Origin: Mageeibacillus sp. UBA3708
GTDB lineage: Bacteria > Bacillota > Clostridia > Saccharofermentanales > Saccharofermentanaceae
Direction: 5' to 3'
DNA: 11,671 nucleotides
Assembly: GCA_002371375.1 (NCBI GenBank)
Contig: DFIB01000048.1
Coordinates: forward strand, 1-11,671
This document shows, in pieces, positions 1 to 7,139 of the stretch (its first letter is position 1; each line of letters opens with the position of its first letter). The position numbers and the translations under genes are program-made. The notes under the pieces are model-generated. The model was not told the DNA's origin and searched no databases. It saw nothing but the letters and a program-made list of their open reading frames with translations.

Positions 1-33
1 AGGAACACCCGGGGTGCCCCTTTTGGTGTTCTT
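1..33. other. Hairpin-forming sequence at the left edge, possible terminator of a gene outside the window
   Basis: Positions 3-9 (GAACACC) and 25-31 (GGTGTTC) are perfect inverted repeats around a 15-base loop. An alternative, shorter plus-strand fold pairs 6-9 (CACC) with 13-16 (GGTG), with 1-3 pairing 19-21, and is followed by TTTT at 21-24. The second fold would suit a weak intrinsic terminator for a rightward gene ending left of the window. The U-tract is short and the context is cut off, so this is only a candidate. Confidence 0.3.
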
Positions 34-62
34 CCGGCTGGATCAGCGTCGGCTGACTTCCC

Positions 63-77
63 GTACGTAGTACGTAC
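63..77. repeat. 15-bp near-perfect palindrome
   Basis: Positions 63-69 (GTACGTA) and 71-77 (TACGTAC) are perfect inverted repeats around one central base. It lies just beyond the pnt terminator, in the gap before whatever gene lies to the left. It could be an operator-like protein site or a chance GTAC/ACGT run. No function can be assigned. Confidence 0.4.
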
Positions 78-85
78 ACACCCGT

Positions 86-115
86 AAAAAACGTCCGGCC
101 ACAGGGACCGGACGT
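86..115 (-). terminator. Intrinsic terminator of the pnt operon
   Basis: Read on the minus strand, an 8-bp perfect stem (ACGTCCGG, 115-108, with CCGGACGT, 98-91) closes a 9-base loop and runs straight into a T-tract at 91-86. The stem begins 27 bases after the pntB stop codon. This is a standard rho-independent terminator and marks the 3' end of the transhydrogenase operon. On the plus strand there is no comparable T-tract, so it should act mainly in the pnt direction. Confidence 0.9.
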
Positions 116-142
116 CATTAATAATAATCAACTCTATTCTAC

Positions 143-1633
143 TTAGTTCTCAAACTCGACAACGAGCTGGGATACCGTCTGCTTGGCGTCGCCGTAGATC
201 ATTACTGTATTCTCGTTAGTAAAGAGAGGATTCTCGATACCGGAGAAGCCGGTACCCTTACCACGCTTGAGAACGAATACCGTACGTGCCTCAAAAGCAT
301 TGACGATAGGCATGCCGTAGAGAGGTGATCCGGGATCGTCGATGGCAGCAGGGTTAACAACGTCGTTGGCACCGATGACGATAGCTACATCGACATTGCT
401 CATCTGAGGGTTGATGTCATCAGATGTCTTGAGCTGCTCATAAGGAACGTTGGCTTCAGCGAGCAATACGTTCATGTGACCGGGCATACGTCCTGCAACG
501 GGGTGGATAGCGAAATTAACTTCACATCCGTTCTCCTCGAGAACGTCGCAGAGCTCCTTAACGGCGTGCTGAGCCTGGGCAACAGCCATACCGTAGCCGG
601 GGATGATAACGACATTCTTTGCTGCTTCGAGGATAAGGAAAGCGTCCTCGACTGACATAGCCTTGGGCTCCTTGTGTTCGCCTGCGGCAGCAGTGCTCTT
701 CTTGGCGCCGAAGCTCTTGAAAAGAAGGTCGAAAAACTTCCTGTTCATTGCCTTACACATGATGAGTGTGAGGATGAGTCCTGATGCACCGACAAGACAT
801 CCGGATACGATAAGAACCGTATTCTGGATAGGGAAGCCTGCGAATGCTGCTGCAAGACCTGACAGAGCGTTCAGGAATGAGATGATAACAGGCATATCGC
901 CGCCGCCGATCTTGATGACAAGAGTGAAACCGAGAACGAGGAAGACAACTGCCGTAAGGATAACACCTATGATACCGAGAGCGCTTGCGCCGGCGGCTCT
1001 TTTGCTGGAGCTTGCATAGCCACATGCGTAGAAGATGATGCCGAGGAGACCTACTCCGCAGAGGATGCCGTTAACCCAGTTCGGGATGGGCATATTTTTC
1101 TTAAACATCTGCTTACCGGACAGCTTGCCCCACGCCACTATTGAACCGGTGAAAGCAATCGCACCGATTGCGATCGTAAGACCGAGCGTGATAGCGGAGA
1201 AAGCGTCATTTGTTACTGCCTTACCGGAGCAGAACTGTGAAAGGGCGACGAGAAATGAAGCCAGACCGCCAAAGCCGTTGAACAGAGCAACGAGCTCAGG
1301 CATGCCGGTCATTGCGACCTTCCTGGCCCAAATGAATCCGATGATGCCGCCGGCAGCCATTGCCAGAACGGCGAGACCGTAAGAAAGGAGAATAACACCT
1401 ACTCTGCGGCCGCCCGACTTGGTTACGATGGACCAGGTTGCAATCTCAATAAGTACTGCCAGAACGGCGATACCCATACCTACGGAAGACAGCAGGTTAC
1501 CCTTGCGGGCCGTGTTTGCCTTACCGAGCTTTTTGATACCGAGAATAAAGAAGATACTTGCTGCAATATACATGATAATGCAGATCGTATTGATCACATT
1601 TATGGATGTGATGTCGTTCAACAGATCTTTCAT
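143..1633 (-). CDS. pntB: NAD(P)+ transhydrogenase, beta subunit
   Basis: This is the membrane and NADP(H)-binding subunit of the energy-coupling transhydrogenase, which moves hydride from NADH to NADP+ at the expense of the proton gradient. Residues about 1-310 are a run of hydrophobic helices (domain II, part of the proton channel). A charged, Ala/Lys/Glu-rich linker follows, and about 326-496 form the NADP(H)-binding domain III. Seen there are GYGMA at 346-350, RMPGHMNV at 382-389, IGANDVVNPAA from 420, KRGKGTGFSG at 456-465 and YGDAK at 480-484, all family hallmarks. At 496 residues it is some 30 longer than the usual roughly 460. The start ATG (1633-1631) shares one base with the pntAB stop (TAATG), and AAAGGAGA at 1647-1640 sits 6-7 bases upstream. 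It is the last gene of the operon, followed by the terminator at 86-115. Confidence 0.97.
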   Translation of the reverse strand: MKDLLNDITSINVINTICIIMYIAASIFFILGIKKLGKANTARKGNLLSSVGMGIAVLAVLIEIATWSIVTKSGGRRVGVILLSYGLAVLAMAAGGIIGFIWARKVAMTGMPELVALFNGFGGLASFLVALSQFCSGKAVTNDAFSAITLGLTIAIGAIAFTGSIVAWGKLSGKQMFKKNMPIPNWVNGILCGVGLLGIIFYACGYASSSKRAAGASALGIIGVILTAVVFLVLGFTLVIKIGGGDMPVIISFLNALSGLAAAFAGFPIQNTVLIVSGCLVGASGLILTLIMCKAMNRKFFDLLFKSFGAKKSTAAAGEHKEPKAMSVEDAFLILEAAKNVVIIPGYGMAVAQAQHAVKELCDVLEENGCEVNFAIHPVAGRMPGHMNVLLAEANVPYEQLKTSDDINPQMSNVDVAIVIGANDVVNPAAIDDPGSPLYGMPIVNAFEARTVFVLKRGKGTGFSGIENPLFTNENTVMIYGDAKQTVSQLVVEFEN

Positions 1634-1956
1634 TACTTATCTCCTTTCTTCTTGAACATTCCGAGCATTCTGTCAGTGACAAAATAACCGCCGATTACAT
1701 TTATCGTTGCGAAGAATATAGCAAGCGTACCAAAGATAATACCGATGATATCTGCAGCAACCGATCCTGCACCGTTAACGGACATTGCCGAATTCATTGC
1801 CGTCGAAGCGATGGCACCTACGATAGTGATACCCGAGATGGCATTTGTTCCGCTCATCAGAGGTGTGTGTAGCTGTGAAGGAACCTTAGAAATCAGCTCG
1901 ATTCCAAGGAAAGCTGCAATGATAAAGATAAAAACAAGCAACATTATTGTCTGCAT
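1633..1956 (-). CDS. pntAB: NAD(P)+ transhydrogenase, alpha subunit 2 (membrane part)
   Basis: This small hydrophobic protein (107 residues from the chosen start) has about three transmembrane segments: one at the N terminus, one in the middle around the IVGAIAST stretch, and one near the C terminus in the IFGTLAIFFATINVIGGYF region. It corresponds to the part of domain II carried on the alpha chain, split off as a separate polypeptide as in three-subunit transhydrogenases such as that of Rhodospirillum rubrum. With PntB it makes the proton-conducting membrane domain. The frame stays open to a TTG at 1962, but I choose ATG at 1956 because the Shine-Dalgarno at 1970-1964 is 7 bases from this ATG and abuts the TTG. 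It begins 2 bases after the pntAA stop, and its own stop overlaps the pntB start by one base, so translation is probably coupled throughout. Confidence 0.93.
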   Translation of the reverse strand: MQTIMLLVFIFIIAAFLGIELISKVPSQLHTPLMSGTNAISGITIVGAIASTAMNSAMSVNGAGSVAADIIGIIFGTLAIFFATINVIGGYFVTDRMLGMFKKKGDK

Positions 1957-1970
1957 GATCAACCCTCCTT
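1957..1970 (-). promoter_or_regulatory. Ribosome binding site that decides the pntAB start
   Basis: On the minus strand AAGGAGGG occupies 1970-1963. It lies across the last codons of pntAA and is 7 bases from the ATG at 1956 when measured from AAGGAGG, but directly against the alternative TTG at 1962. The spacing supports ATG 1956 as the real start. Confidence 0.8.
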
Positions 1971-3086
1971 AAATCTCTCATGAATGATCGCTCCGCCCCT
2001 TGTGAGCAGGCAGCCTCTCATGATCTCGTCTTCAAGTCTGACGTCGAATTCCCTTGTCTCCTTGTTGTAGAAGTGTGTAAGGAATGCGTAGATGTTACCG
2101 GAGAGCATCTTGGATGCGTCAACGGGAACCTGGCGCTCGAGCATGTCGCCGGGGAGGATAGTAACGCCGTTATCTGTCGTAACGACTTTGTCGGGGGAAG
2201 AACCCTCAACGTTACCGCCTGTGGATACGGCCATATCGACAACTATGGTGCCGGGCTGCATACGGTCGAGGACGTCTTTCTTGATGAGGACGGGAGCCTT
2301 GCGACCGAAGACCTTTGCGGTAGTGATGATGATATTGCTCTTCTCACATACCTTTGCCTGACCTTCGCGCTGCTTCTCAACCTGCTCGGGTGTGAGTTCC
2401 TTGGCGTAACCCTGCTCTGTCTGGCCCATCTCTCCCAGGTCGATCTTGACGAAGTTTGCACCGAGAGACTTGACCTGCTCTTCAACAACCGGTCTCGTGT
2501 CGAAAGCGTCAACTCTCGCACCGAGTCTCTTCGCCGTAGCGATAGCCTGCAGACCTGCAACGCCTACACCGATGATGAACACTCTCGCCGGGTTGATCGT
2601 GCCTGCCGGAGTAACCATCATAGGGAGGATCTTGGGAAGTCTTGCAGCAGCGTTAAGGACTGCCACATAACCTGCAAGCGATGTCTGTGAGGACTGGACG
2701 TCCATCTTCTGTGCCAGAGTCGTTCTGGGGATCATCTCAAGAGATACTGCCTGAATATTGCTTGTGGCAAAATCCCTGAGGAGTTCCTTCTCGTTGAACG
2801 GATCAAGGTAACTGATGTGGAGCGTGCCGGGATTCATACCCTTGGCGCTCTCGGGCTTAAGGATACGAACAACGATCTCTGCGTCTGCCGCACCCTCTTC
2901 CTCGGTCTTGACGATCCTTGCGCCGGCAGCTTCATACATAGCGTCTGAGATGCCGCACTTCAAGCCTGCGCCGCTGACTACCGAGAATTCGAACCCCATA
3001 CCGATGAGACGCTTGATGTCGTCAGGTATGAGTGCAACTCTGGTCTCAGCTTCGACCTTCTCTTTGCAAACTAGTACTTTCTTCAT
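1959..3086 (-). CDS. pntAA: NAD(P)+ transhydrogenase, alpha subunit 1 (NAD(H)-binding)
   Basis: This soluble domain I protein (375 residues) binds NAD(H) and donates hydride to NADP+ held on PntB at the cytoplasmic face of the membrane. Seen are the alanine dehydrogenase/PNT N-terminal domain (about 1-135, with EKVEAETRVALIP near the start), the RTTLAQKMDVQSSQ loop from residue 121, which is the conserved R-Q-D-S region of domain I, and a Rossmann fold with GVGVAG at 173-178 and the acidic residue after strand 2 in DAFDTRP (D196). The frame stays open to 3140 but the upstream residues (MFLCGFFQ...) do not resemble the family. ATG at 3086 gives the family N terminus and has TGAAGGGG at 3100-3093, 6 bases upstream. 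It is the first gene of the pntAA-AB-B operon and diverges from the glycosyltransferase at 3236. Confidence 0.96.
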   Translation of the reverse strand: MKKVLVCKEKVEAETRVALIPDDIKRLIGMGFEFSVVSGAGLKCGISDAMYEAAGARIVKTEEEGAADAEIVVRILKPESAKGMNPGTLHISYLDPFNEKELLRDFATSNIQAVSLEMIPRTTLAQKMDVQSSQTSLAGYVAVLNAAARLPKILPMMVTPAGTINPARVFIIGVGVAGLQAIATAKRLGARVDAFDTRPVVEEQVKSLGANFVKIDLGEMGQTEQGYAKELTPEQVEKQREGQAKVCEKSNIIITTAKVFGRKAPVLIKKDVLDRMQPGTIVVDMAVSTGGNVEGSSPDKVVTTDNGVTILPGDMLERQVPVDASKMLSGNIYAFLTHFYNKETREFDVRLEDEIMRGCLLTRGGAIIHERFKEG

Positions 3087-3100
3087 TGCAAACCCCTTCA
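3087..3100 (-). promoter_or_regulatory. Ribosome binding site that decides the pntAA start
   Basis: TGAAGGGG on the minus strand (3100-3093) lies 6 bases before the ATG at 3086. An in-frame ATG overlaps this site (3101-3099) and other possible starts lie up to 3140, but none has a comparable Shine-Dalgarno, and only ATG 3086 yields the expected N terminus. Confidence 0.7.
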
Positions 3101-3164
3101 TAAAATAAATTGATACTTGAAAAAAGCCGCATAAAAACATGAGCCATTTACTCGAACGTTATCA

Positions 3165-3193
3165 ATTATCTAATCAAAACAGGCGAAAATCAA
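3165..3193 (-). promoter_or_regulatory. Sigma-A-like promoter of the pnt operon
   Basis: On the minus strand TTGATT (3193-3188) is followed after exactly 17 bases by GATAAT (3170-3165), a good match to the -35/-10 consensus. Transcription would start near 3158, leaving a leader of about 70 bases before pntAA. The -35 is only about 7 bases from the weak -35 of the divergent promoter, so the two may share regulation. Assigned by inspection only. Confidence 0.65.
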
Positions 3194-3204
3194 GAATATT
3201 TTTA

Positions 3205-3214
3205 TTATTAATAA
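3205..3214. repeat. AT-rich palindrome between the divergent promoters
   Basis: TTATTAATAA at 3205-3214 is a perfect 10-bp palindrome lying in the spacer of the rightward promoter, between the two divergent transcription units. It could be an operator, but the region is so AT-rich that chance is also likely. Confidence 0.25.
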
Positions 3215-3220
3215 ATAAGA

Positions 3221-3236
3221 TGTTATACTTTCACCA
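3221..3236 (+). promoter_or_regulatory. Extended -10 promoter directly abutting the glycosyltransferase start
   Basis: TGTTATACT at 3221-3229 is an extended -10 element (TG-N-TATACT). A poor -35 (TTTATT, 3201-3206) lies 17 bases upstream. The ATG at 3236 is 6 bases beyond the -10, which is where transcription should begin, and no Shine-Dalgarno precedes it. The arrangement suggests a leaderless mRNA, if both promoter and start are right. Confidence 0.5.
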
Positions 3237-4864
3237 TGGAAATCGTTAAGCGAAAGACATATCCTGTGCTTCTGACGGTGGCGGCATGCCTCTTTCTTAT
3301 TGTATTCGCGAAAGGCAAGTCAGGGCTGATGACGGCGCCTGATCTTGCGGCGGTATTTGCAGGTCTGTGCGGCGTGCTCGCATGGACTGCAACAAAGAAG
3401 GTGCTGCCTGTCATTATTGCGGCTTCGGCGGGAGGCATTATTTACGGAGCATCGGGGCTGTTTGTCAGTAATTATGACCTGATCCTGACTGCGGGCGGTG
3501 CCGTTCTGTTCATGATCTGTGCAGTGTACCTCAGAGCGTGCGGCAGGCTTGACCGGGAATCGCTGATATTTCTGATATTCGCCGCCGGTTTCTGGATCGG
3601 GTTCTGCTATGCACAGTATACGGATACGTGGCTCAGGCAGAATGATGTCGGTGATTTTATGCCCGACAAGTTCGATCCTCACCATGCCGGATACATAGAT
3701 TACATAAGGCATTACGGGTGGATCCCGAACGCTGACGTCAGGGAGATGGACCAGTGGTATCATCCGCCGCTCCACCATCTGATATGCGCTTATTTCATGC
3801 GGGGATACGGCCTTGTCTTCCCGTCACTTACGAGAAATTACGAAGTACTTCAGATGCTGACTCTGGGGTACAGCTTCCTGTCCTCGGTGTTCATGTTCAG
3901 GATCGTCAGGATGTTCGATATATCTGAGAAGGCGGAGACAACGGCGGCTTTGTTCCTGGCATTCTTCCCGATATTCATTATCAACGCCGGAGAACTCAAC
4001 AATGACATTCTGTCTGTCATGCTCTTTGTCATGTCGATATACTTTATCTTCAGATGGTTCAGGGAAGGGTACAGGCTGAGATATATCGTCGGGAGTGCCT
4101 TTGCAGTGGGGCTCGGCATGATGACAAAGCTGTCCGTGTGGCTCGCTGCGGTGCCTGTCGGCATAATACTTCTGGCTGCCCTCATCAGGACCCGGGGCAA
4201 GGAGATCAGGCTCTGGGGACAGTATATTCTGTTCGCGCTGATATCTTTCCCGCTGGGACTGTGGTTCCCGGTCCGCAATCTTATCGGATGGGGTGTTCCG
4301 CCAACGTACATACCGGTGCCTCTATATGACAAATCGCTCGAGGAGTACAGTGTTTTCCAAAGGCTTTTTGACTTCATTGACAACAGCGGTTACTACAACA
4401 TTCCGTATTATGCGGCCTGGTCGGCGGTATTTGACGATGATGACTACAGGGTGCATGCATTCTGGGGGCTTCTGAGCTTTGTTGTTTTCGCGCTGTTCGC
4501 GATATTGGCAGTGGTTGCTGCCGCGGGGATCGTTTACATGATGGTCAGAGCATTCAAAACTAAGAAAAATGTGTGGGAGACTTCGGCGCTTGTGATGCTG
4601 GTTGTGGCAGAGCTTATCTCGTACACTGTATTCTGCTTCAAATTCCCGTATCCCTGCACGATGAATTTCAGGTATATCATTCCGGTCACGGTAACATTCC
4701 TGCTTGGTTTTGTAACGTTGAACGACAGGATAGGGGAGTCGGCGAGCTTCAAGACAATATCTACGCTCCTGCGGGGAGCCGTTGTGATTTTTGCCGTCTT
4801 ATCGGCTGTGTTCTACCTTACGCTTTGGGCATATGACTTGTGGTATGCTCAAAACATAGTGTGA
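3236..4864 (+). CDS. GT-C (GT39/ArnT/PMT-like) membrane glycosyltransferase, copy 1
   Basis: This 542-residue polytopic protein has a dozen or more hydrophobic segments. Five fall in the first 126 residues, then comes a large polar loop (about 127-200), then the rest to a final helix near 515-535. The loop holds NDVGD (136-140), the usual place of the GT-C catalytic Asp, and HPPLHH (176-181), typical of the ArnT/PMT superfamily. Further on are NND (255-257) and LWFPVRN (342-348). Such enzymes transfer a sugar from a polyprenyl-phosphate donor to an acceptor on the outer face of the membrane; donor and acceptor cannot be read here. It is the first gene of the rightward block and a paralogue of the gene at 5494. 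The start at 3236 lacks a Shine-Dalgarno but follows an extended -10, and the first helix begins within 10 residues of it. A later start cannot be excluded. Confidence 0.85.
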   Translation: MEIVKRKTYPVLLTVAACLFLIVFAKGKSGLMTAPDLAAVFAGLCGVLAWTATKKVLPVIIAASAGGIIYGASGLFVSNYDLILTAGGAVLFMICAVYLRACGRLDRESLIFLIFAAGFWIGFCYAQYTDTWLRQNDVGDFMPDKFDPHHAGYIDYIRHYGWIPNADVREMDQWYHPPLHHLICAYFMRGYGLVFPSLTRNYEVLQMLTLGYSFLSSVFMFRIVRMFDISEKAETTAALFLAFFPIFIINAGELNNDILSVMLFVMSIYFIFRWFREGYRLRYIVGSAFAVGLGMMTKLSVWLAAVPVGIILLAALIRTRGKEIRLWGQYILFALISFPLGLWFPVRNLIGWGVPPTYIPVPLYDKSLEEYSVFQRLFDFIDNSGYYNIPYYAAWSAVFDDDDYRVHAFWGLLSFVVFALFAILAVVAAAGIVYMMVRAFKTKKNVWETSALVMLVVAELISYTVFCFKFPYPCTMNFRYIIPVTVTFLLGFVTLNDRIGESASFKTISTLLRGAVVIFAVLSAVFYLTLWAYDLWYAQNIV

Positions 4865-4870
4865 TACAAT
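4863..4870 (+). promoter_or_regulatory. Possible internal extended -10 promoter before the lipoprotein gene
   Basis: The end of the first glycosyltransferase gene, including its stop codon, forms TGATACAAT at 4862-4870, a match to the extended -10 consensus. It lies 28 bases before the lipoprotein ATG. No -35 at proper spacing is evident (TTGTGG at 4838-4843 is 21 bases away). It might allow separate expression of the downstream two genes. Confidence 0.35.
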
Positions 4871-4898
4871 AGTCCTTGGATTTACGGAGGTAAATAAA

Positions 4899-5486
4899 AT
4901 GCAGACAAAACATATAACAAAGATAGCTACGGCGGCGCTCATCGGTGCCATGGCATTTGCGGCAGCCGGGTGCTCCGGCAGCGGTTCAGAGGATCCTGTA
5001 AGCATCGGCAGCAGCCAGACGACGATCACGATAGCGTCAGGTGAGAGCGGCCAGAGCGGAACTCCCGCACAGACATCTGATGTTTATTCTTTCACATATT
5101 CCGGGACGAAGATCACGGTCAACACCGATGTGGCACCCGTGGTTGCTGCTCTGGGTGAGCCGACGAAGTATTTCGAATCGGAATCATGCGCATATCAGGG
5201 TCTTGATAAGACTTATGTCTATCCGCTTTTTACAGTTTACACATATCCTTCCGGAACGGCTGACATGATAAGCTCCATTGAGCTCAAGGCGGATGCCGTT
5301 GCAACGGAAGAGGGCATCAAGATCGGTTCCTCTAAGGATGAGGTCACGGCAGCTTACGGTACGCCTTCCGAGGAGAAGGGTTCCGTGATCAAGTACAAGA
5401 AGGGTGATGCGGTGCTGTCTTTCGTCATTACTGACAATGCCGTAAGCGGTATCGTATACGATTACGCAGGTCTGAAGACAGCCTGA
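4899..5486 (+). CDS. Secreted lipoprotein with two BLIP/BamE-like repeats
   Basis: A 195-residue protein with a lipoprotein signal peptide: Lys-containing n-region, hydrophobic core 9-21 and lipobox AAGC with the lipidated Cys at 25. A Ser/Gly/Thr-rich spacer (about 26-65) would hold the rest off the membrane. Two related modules follow. The first (about 71-130) has VVAALGEPTKY. The second (about 140-190) has IGSSKDEVTAAYGTPSEE. The G-x-s-K/D-E-V...lG-x-P pattern followed by beta strands is the signature of SmpA/BamE/BLIP-like small domains, which often mediate protein-protein contact. I know no specific function. The start has ACGGAGG (4884-4890) 8 bases upstream. The gene begins 34 bases after the first glycosyltransferase and ends 7 bases before the second, so it is probably co-transcribed and may be their extracytoplasmic partner. 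The repeat call is by eye. Confidence 0.82.
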   Translation: MQTKHITKIATAALIGAMAFAAAGCSGSGSEDPVSIGSSQTTITIASGESGQSGTPAQTSDVYSFTYSGTKITVNTDVAPVVAALGEPTKYFESESCAYQGLDKTYVYPLFTVYTYPSGTADMISSIELKADAVATEEGIKIGSSKDEVTAAYGTPSEEKGSVIKYKKGDAVLSFVITDNAVSGIVYDYAGLKTA

Positions 5487-5493
5487 CCGACAG

Positions 5494-7044
5494 ATGAGCC
5501 TTAAGCGGGAAGGGAAAGTTCTGCCTCTGATCAAGGCGCATCCTTATTCCATATCAGCAATGATATGTGTCCTGTTCTGGCTCTTGACCGGCGGGACGGT
5601 AAGATTTCTGAACAAAGCAGGAATATCGACCATGGCGATGATGGTGACATACATCGCCATGGTCGTTGTTATTATTGTTACGGGAATAGTACTCGGGATA
5701 AGGAAGAGACTTGATACGTCAATGCTGATACTGCTCATTGCGGCCGGCGGGGTCCTTGCCAGAATGTGGTTTGCCATGTATTCGATGGCCAATGATCCCT
5801 ATCAGCACGATATCGGGAATTTCGACCGCAATCCCGTGAATGCGGTTCACGATAATTACATCTTCTATCTGTACGACAATTGCAAGCTCCCCGATTTTGA
5901 CTTCAGGGGATACGGGCAGTTCTATCATCCGCCGCTTCACCACATCATAAGCGCCGTGGCAATGAAGATCAATTCGGTCGTTTTCCCCGGCAGAGCAGGC
6001 AATTACGAGTTCCTCATGTGCATCTCGCTGTTCTATTCGCTGGTGACGATGATACTTCTGTACAAGATACTGAGGCACTTCAAGGTGGAAGGAACTGCAC
6101 TTATTGCTTCGTTCGCGCTTGTAGCATTCTATCCCTTTATGATCATATCCGCAGGTCAGATCAATAACGATCCTCTGGCGAATATGTTCTTCATCGCGGC
6201 ATTCTACAACGCGCTGCTGTGGTATGAGAAGCCGGGATATAAGAGGATAATCCTGACGGCAGCCTGTATCGGCCTTGCAATGATGAGTAAGCTGTCAACA
6301 GGCCTGATCGCAGTGCCGGTCGGATTCATATTTCTTGCAGGGCTGTTGCGCTCAAGGTTCAGGGATAAGCACATCTGGCTCCAGTTCCTCTTATTTGCAG
6401 GCATTGCATTCCCGCTGGGACTGTGGTTCCCTGTGCGCAATCTCATAAGATGGGGGATTCCGCCGACATACGTATTTGACCTGGGGATCATACCGTCACA
6501 GGATCTGTCGGGGTATTCGCTGACCGAGAGATTATTCGGGACTTCTGAAGCGTCCATGTCCATACCGTATGTGATCTTTGATGAGAACTATAAGGAATTC
6601 AACATTTTCACGGTATTGTTCAAGAGCTCGCTGTTCGATGATTTCGATCATCACGACAAGTTCGGGATAACGCTTATCGCGACCATATTGCTGTTCCTGG
6701 GACTTTTCCTGGTGATCATGTTCATTGTGGGGCTTATCAAGGCAATTATCCGCGCCTCGAAAGAGCATAATACCGGGATTTTTGCCGTCCTTATAATGCT
6801 GGTCACTGAATTTACAAGCATCATCATATTTGCATTCAAGTATCCTCTTACATGTTCAGTGAACTTCAGGTATATCTTCCCGACTGTTATTTGCTTCCTG
6901 CTGTTCACGGCGCTGTGCTTCACCAAGAGCGGGAACGAATACCGCAGGCTCCTGCAGAAGATCTCAATGGGAGTCATAGTACTGTTCTCAGTGACTTCGA
7001 TTGCGTTCTATGCATGTGAGTGGACGGCAATGCCGTTCTTCTGA
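5494..7044 (+). CDS. GT-C (GT39/ArnT/PMT-like) membrane glycosyltransferase, copy 2
   Basis: A 516-residue polytopic membrane protein clearly related to the one at 3236. Shared blocks in the same order are HDIGN (105-109, matching NDVGD), HPPLHH (145-150), the NND motif (224-226), an MMSKLS helix end, LWFPVRN (310-316) followed by a W-G-I/V-PPTY stretch, and a late NFRYIFP. By family knowledge it would add a sugar from a polyprenyl-phosphate carrier to an acceptor outside the cell. The aligned first-loop Asp is kept (D106), but the second acidic residue of copy 1 (D140) is Asn here (N109), and the loop between motifs differs, so the two may differ in donor or acceptor. The ATG is 7 bases after the lipoprotein stop, with no good Shine-Dalgarno, which suggests translational coupling. 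A slightly later start is possible but would cut into the N-terminal segment before the first helix. Confidence 0.85.
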   Translation: MSLKREGKVLPLIKAHPYSISAMICVLFWLLTGGTVRFLNKAGISTMAMMVTYIAMVVVIIVTGIVLGIRKRLDTSMLILLIAAGGVLARMWFAMYSMANDPYQHDIGNFDRNPVNAVHDNYIFYLYDNCKLPDFDFRGYGQFYHPPLHHIISAVAMKINSVVFPGRAGNYEFLMCISLFYSLVTMILLYKILRHFKVEGTALIASFALVAFYPFMIISAGQINNDPLANMFFIAAFYNALLWYEKPGYKRIILTAACIGLAMMSKLSTGLIAVPVGFIFLAGLLRSRFRDKHIWLQFLLFAGIAFPLGLWFPVRNLIRWGIPPTYVFDLGIIPSQDLSGYSLTERLFGTSEASMSIPYVIFDENYKEFNIFTVLFKSSLFDDFDHHDKFGITLIATILLFLGLFLVIMFIVGLIKAIIRASKEHNTGIFAVLIMLVTEFTSIIIFAFKYPLTCSVNFRYIFPTVICFLLFTALCFTKSGNEYRRLLQKISMGVIVLFSVTSIAFYACEWTAMPFF

Positions 7045-7073
7045 GAAGGCAGGTCAAGTCGTCCCAGTCACCA

Positions 7074-7086
7074 CCGGCGAAGCCGG
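7074..7086 (+). terminator. Small GC hairpin, weak candidate terminator of the glycosyltransferase block
   Basis: CCGGC (7074-7078) and GCCGG (7082-7086) pair around a GAA loop, 29 bases after the stop of the second glycosyltransferase gene. The sequence downstream (CTGCGGTCTTATTC) has only a scattered run of T, so termination here would be inefficient or would need Rho. It may instead be a stable 3' end or part of the larger intergenic structure. Confidence 0.3.
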
Positions 7087-7139
7087 CTGCGGTCTTATTC
7101 TGACTAACAATTCCGTTCGCTCCAGCCACCCTCTGTGAA

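Noticed and set aside
1957..1962. TTG start for pntAB two codons upstream of the ATG
   Set aside because: The Shine-Dalgarno directly abuts the TTG, whereas it is 7 bases from ATG 1956.
1980..2690. 236-residue open frame on the plus strand opposite pntAA
   Set aside because: It lies wholly antisense to the well-conserved pntAA gene, shows no recognisable motif and has no Shine-Dalgarno; it is a codon-bias shadow.
3087..3140. N-terminal extension of pntAA to an upstream ATG
   Set aside because: The extra 18 residues do not fit the family, and a Shine-Dalgarno at 3100-3093 points to ATG 3086.
3850..4383. 177-residue open frame on the minus strand opposite the first GT-C gene
   Set aside because: It is antisense to conserved GT-C motifs such as NND and LWFPVRN, and has no family resemblance of its own.
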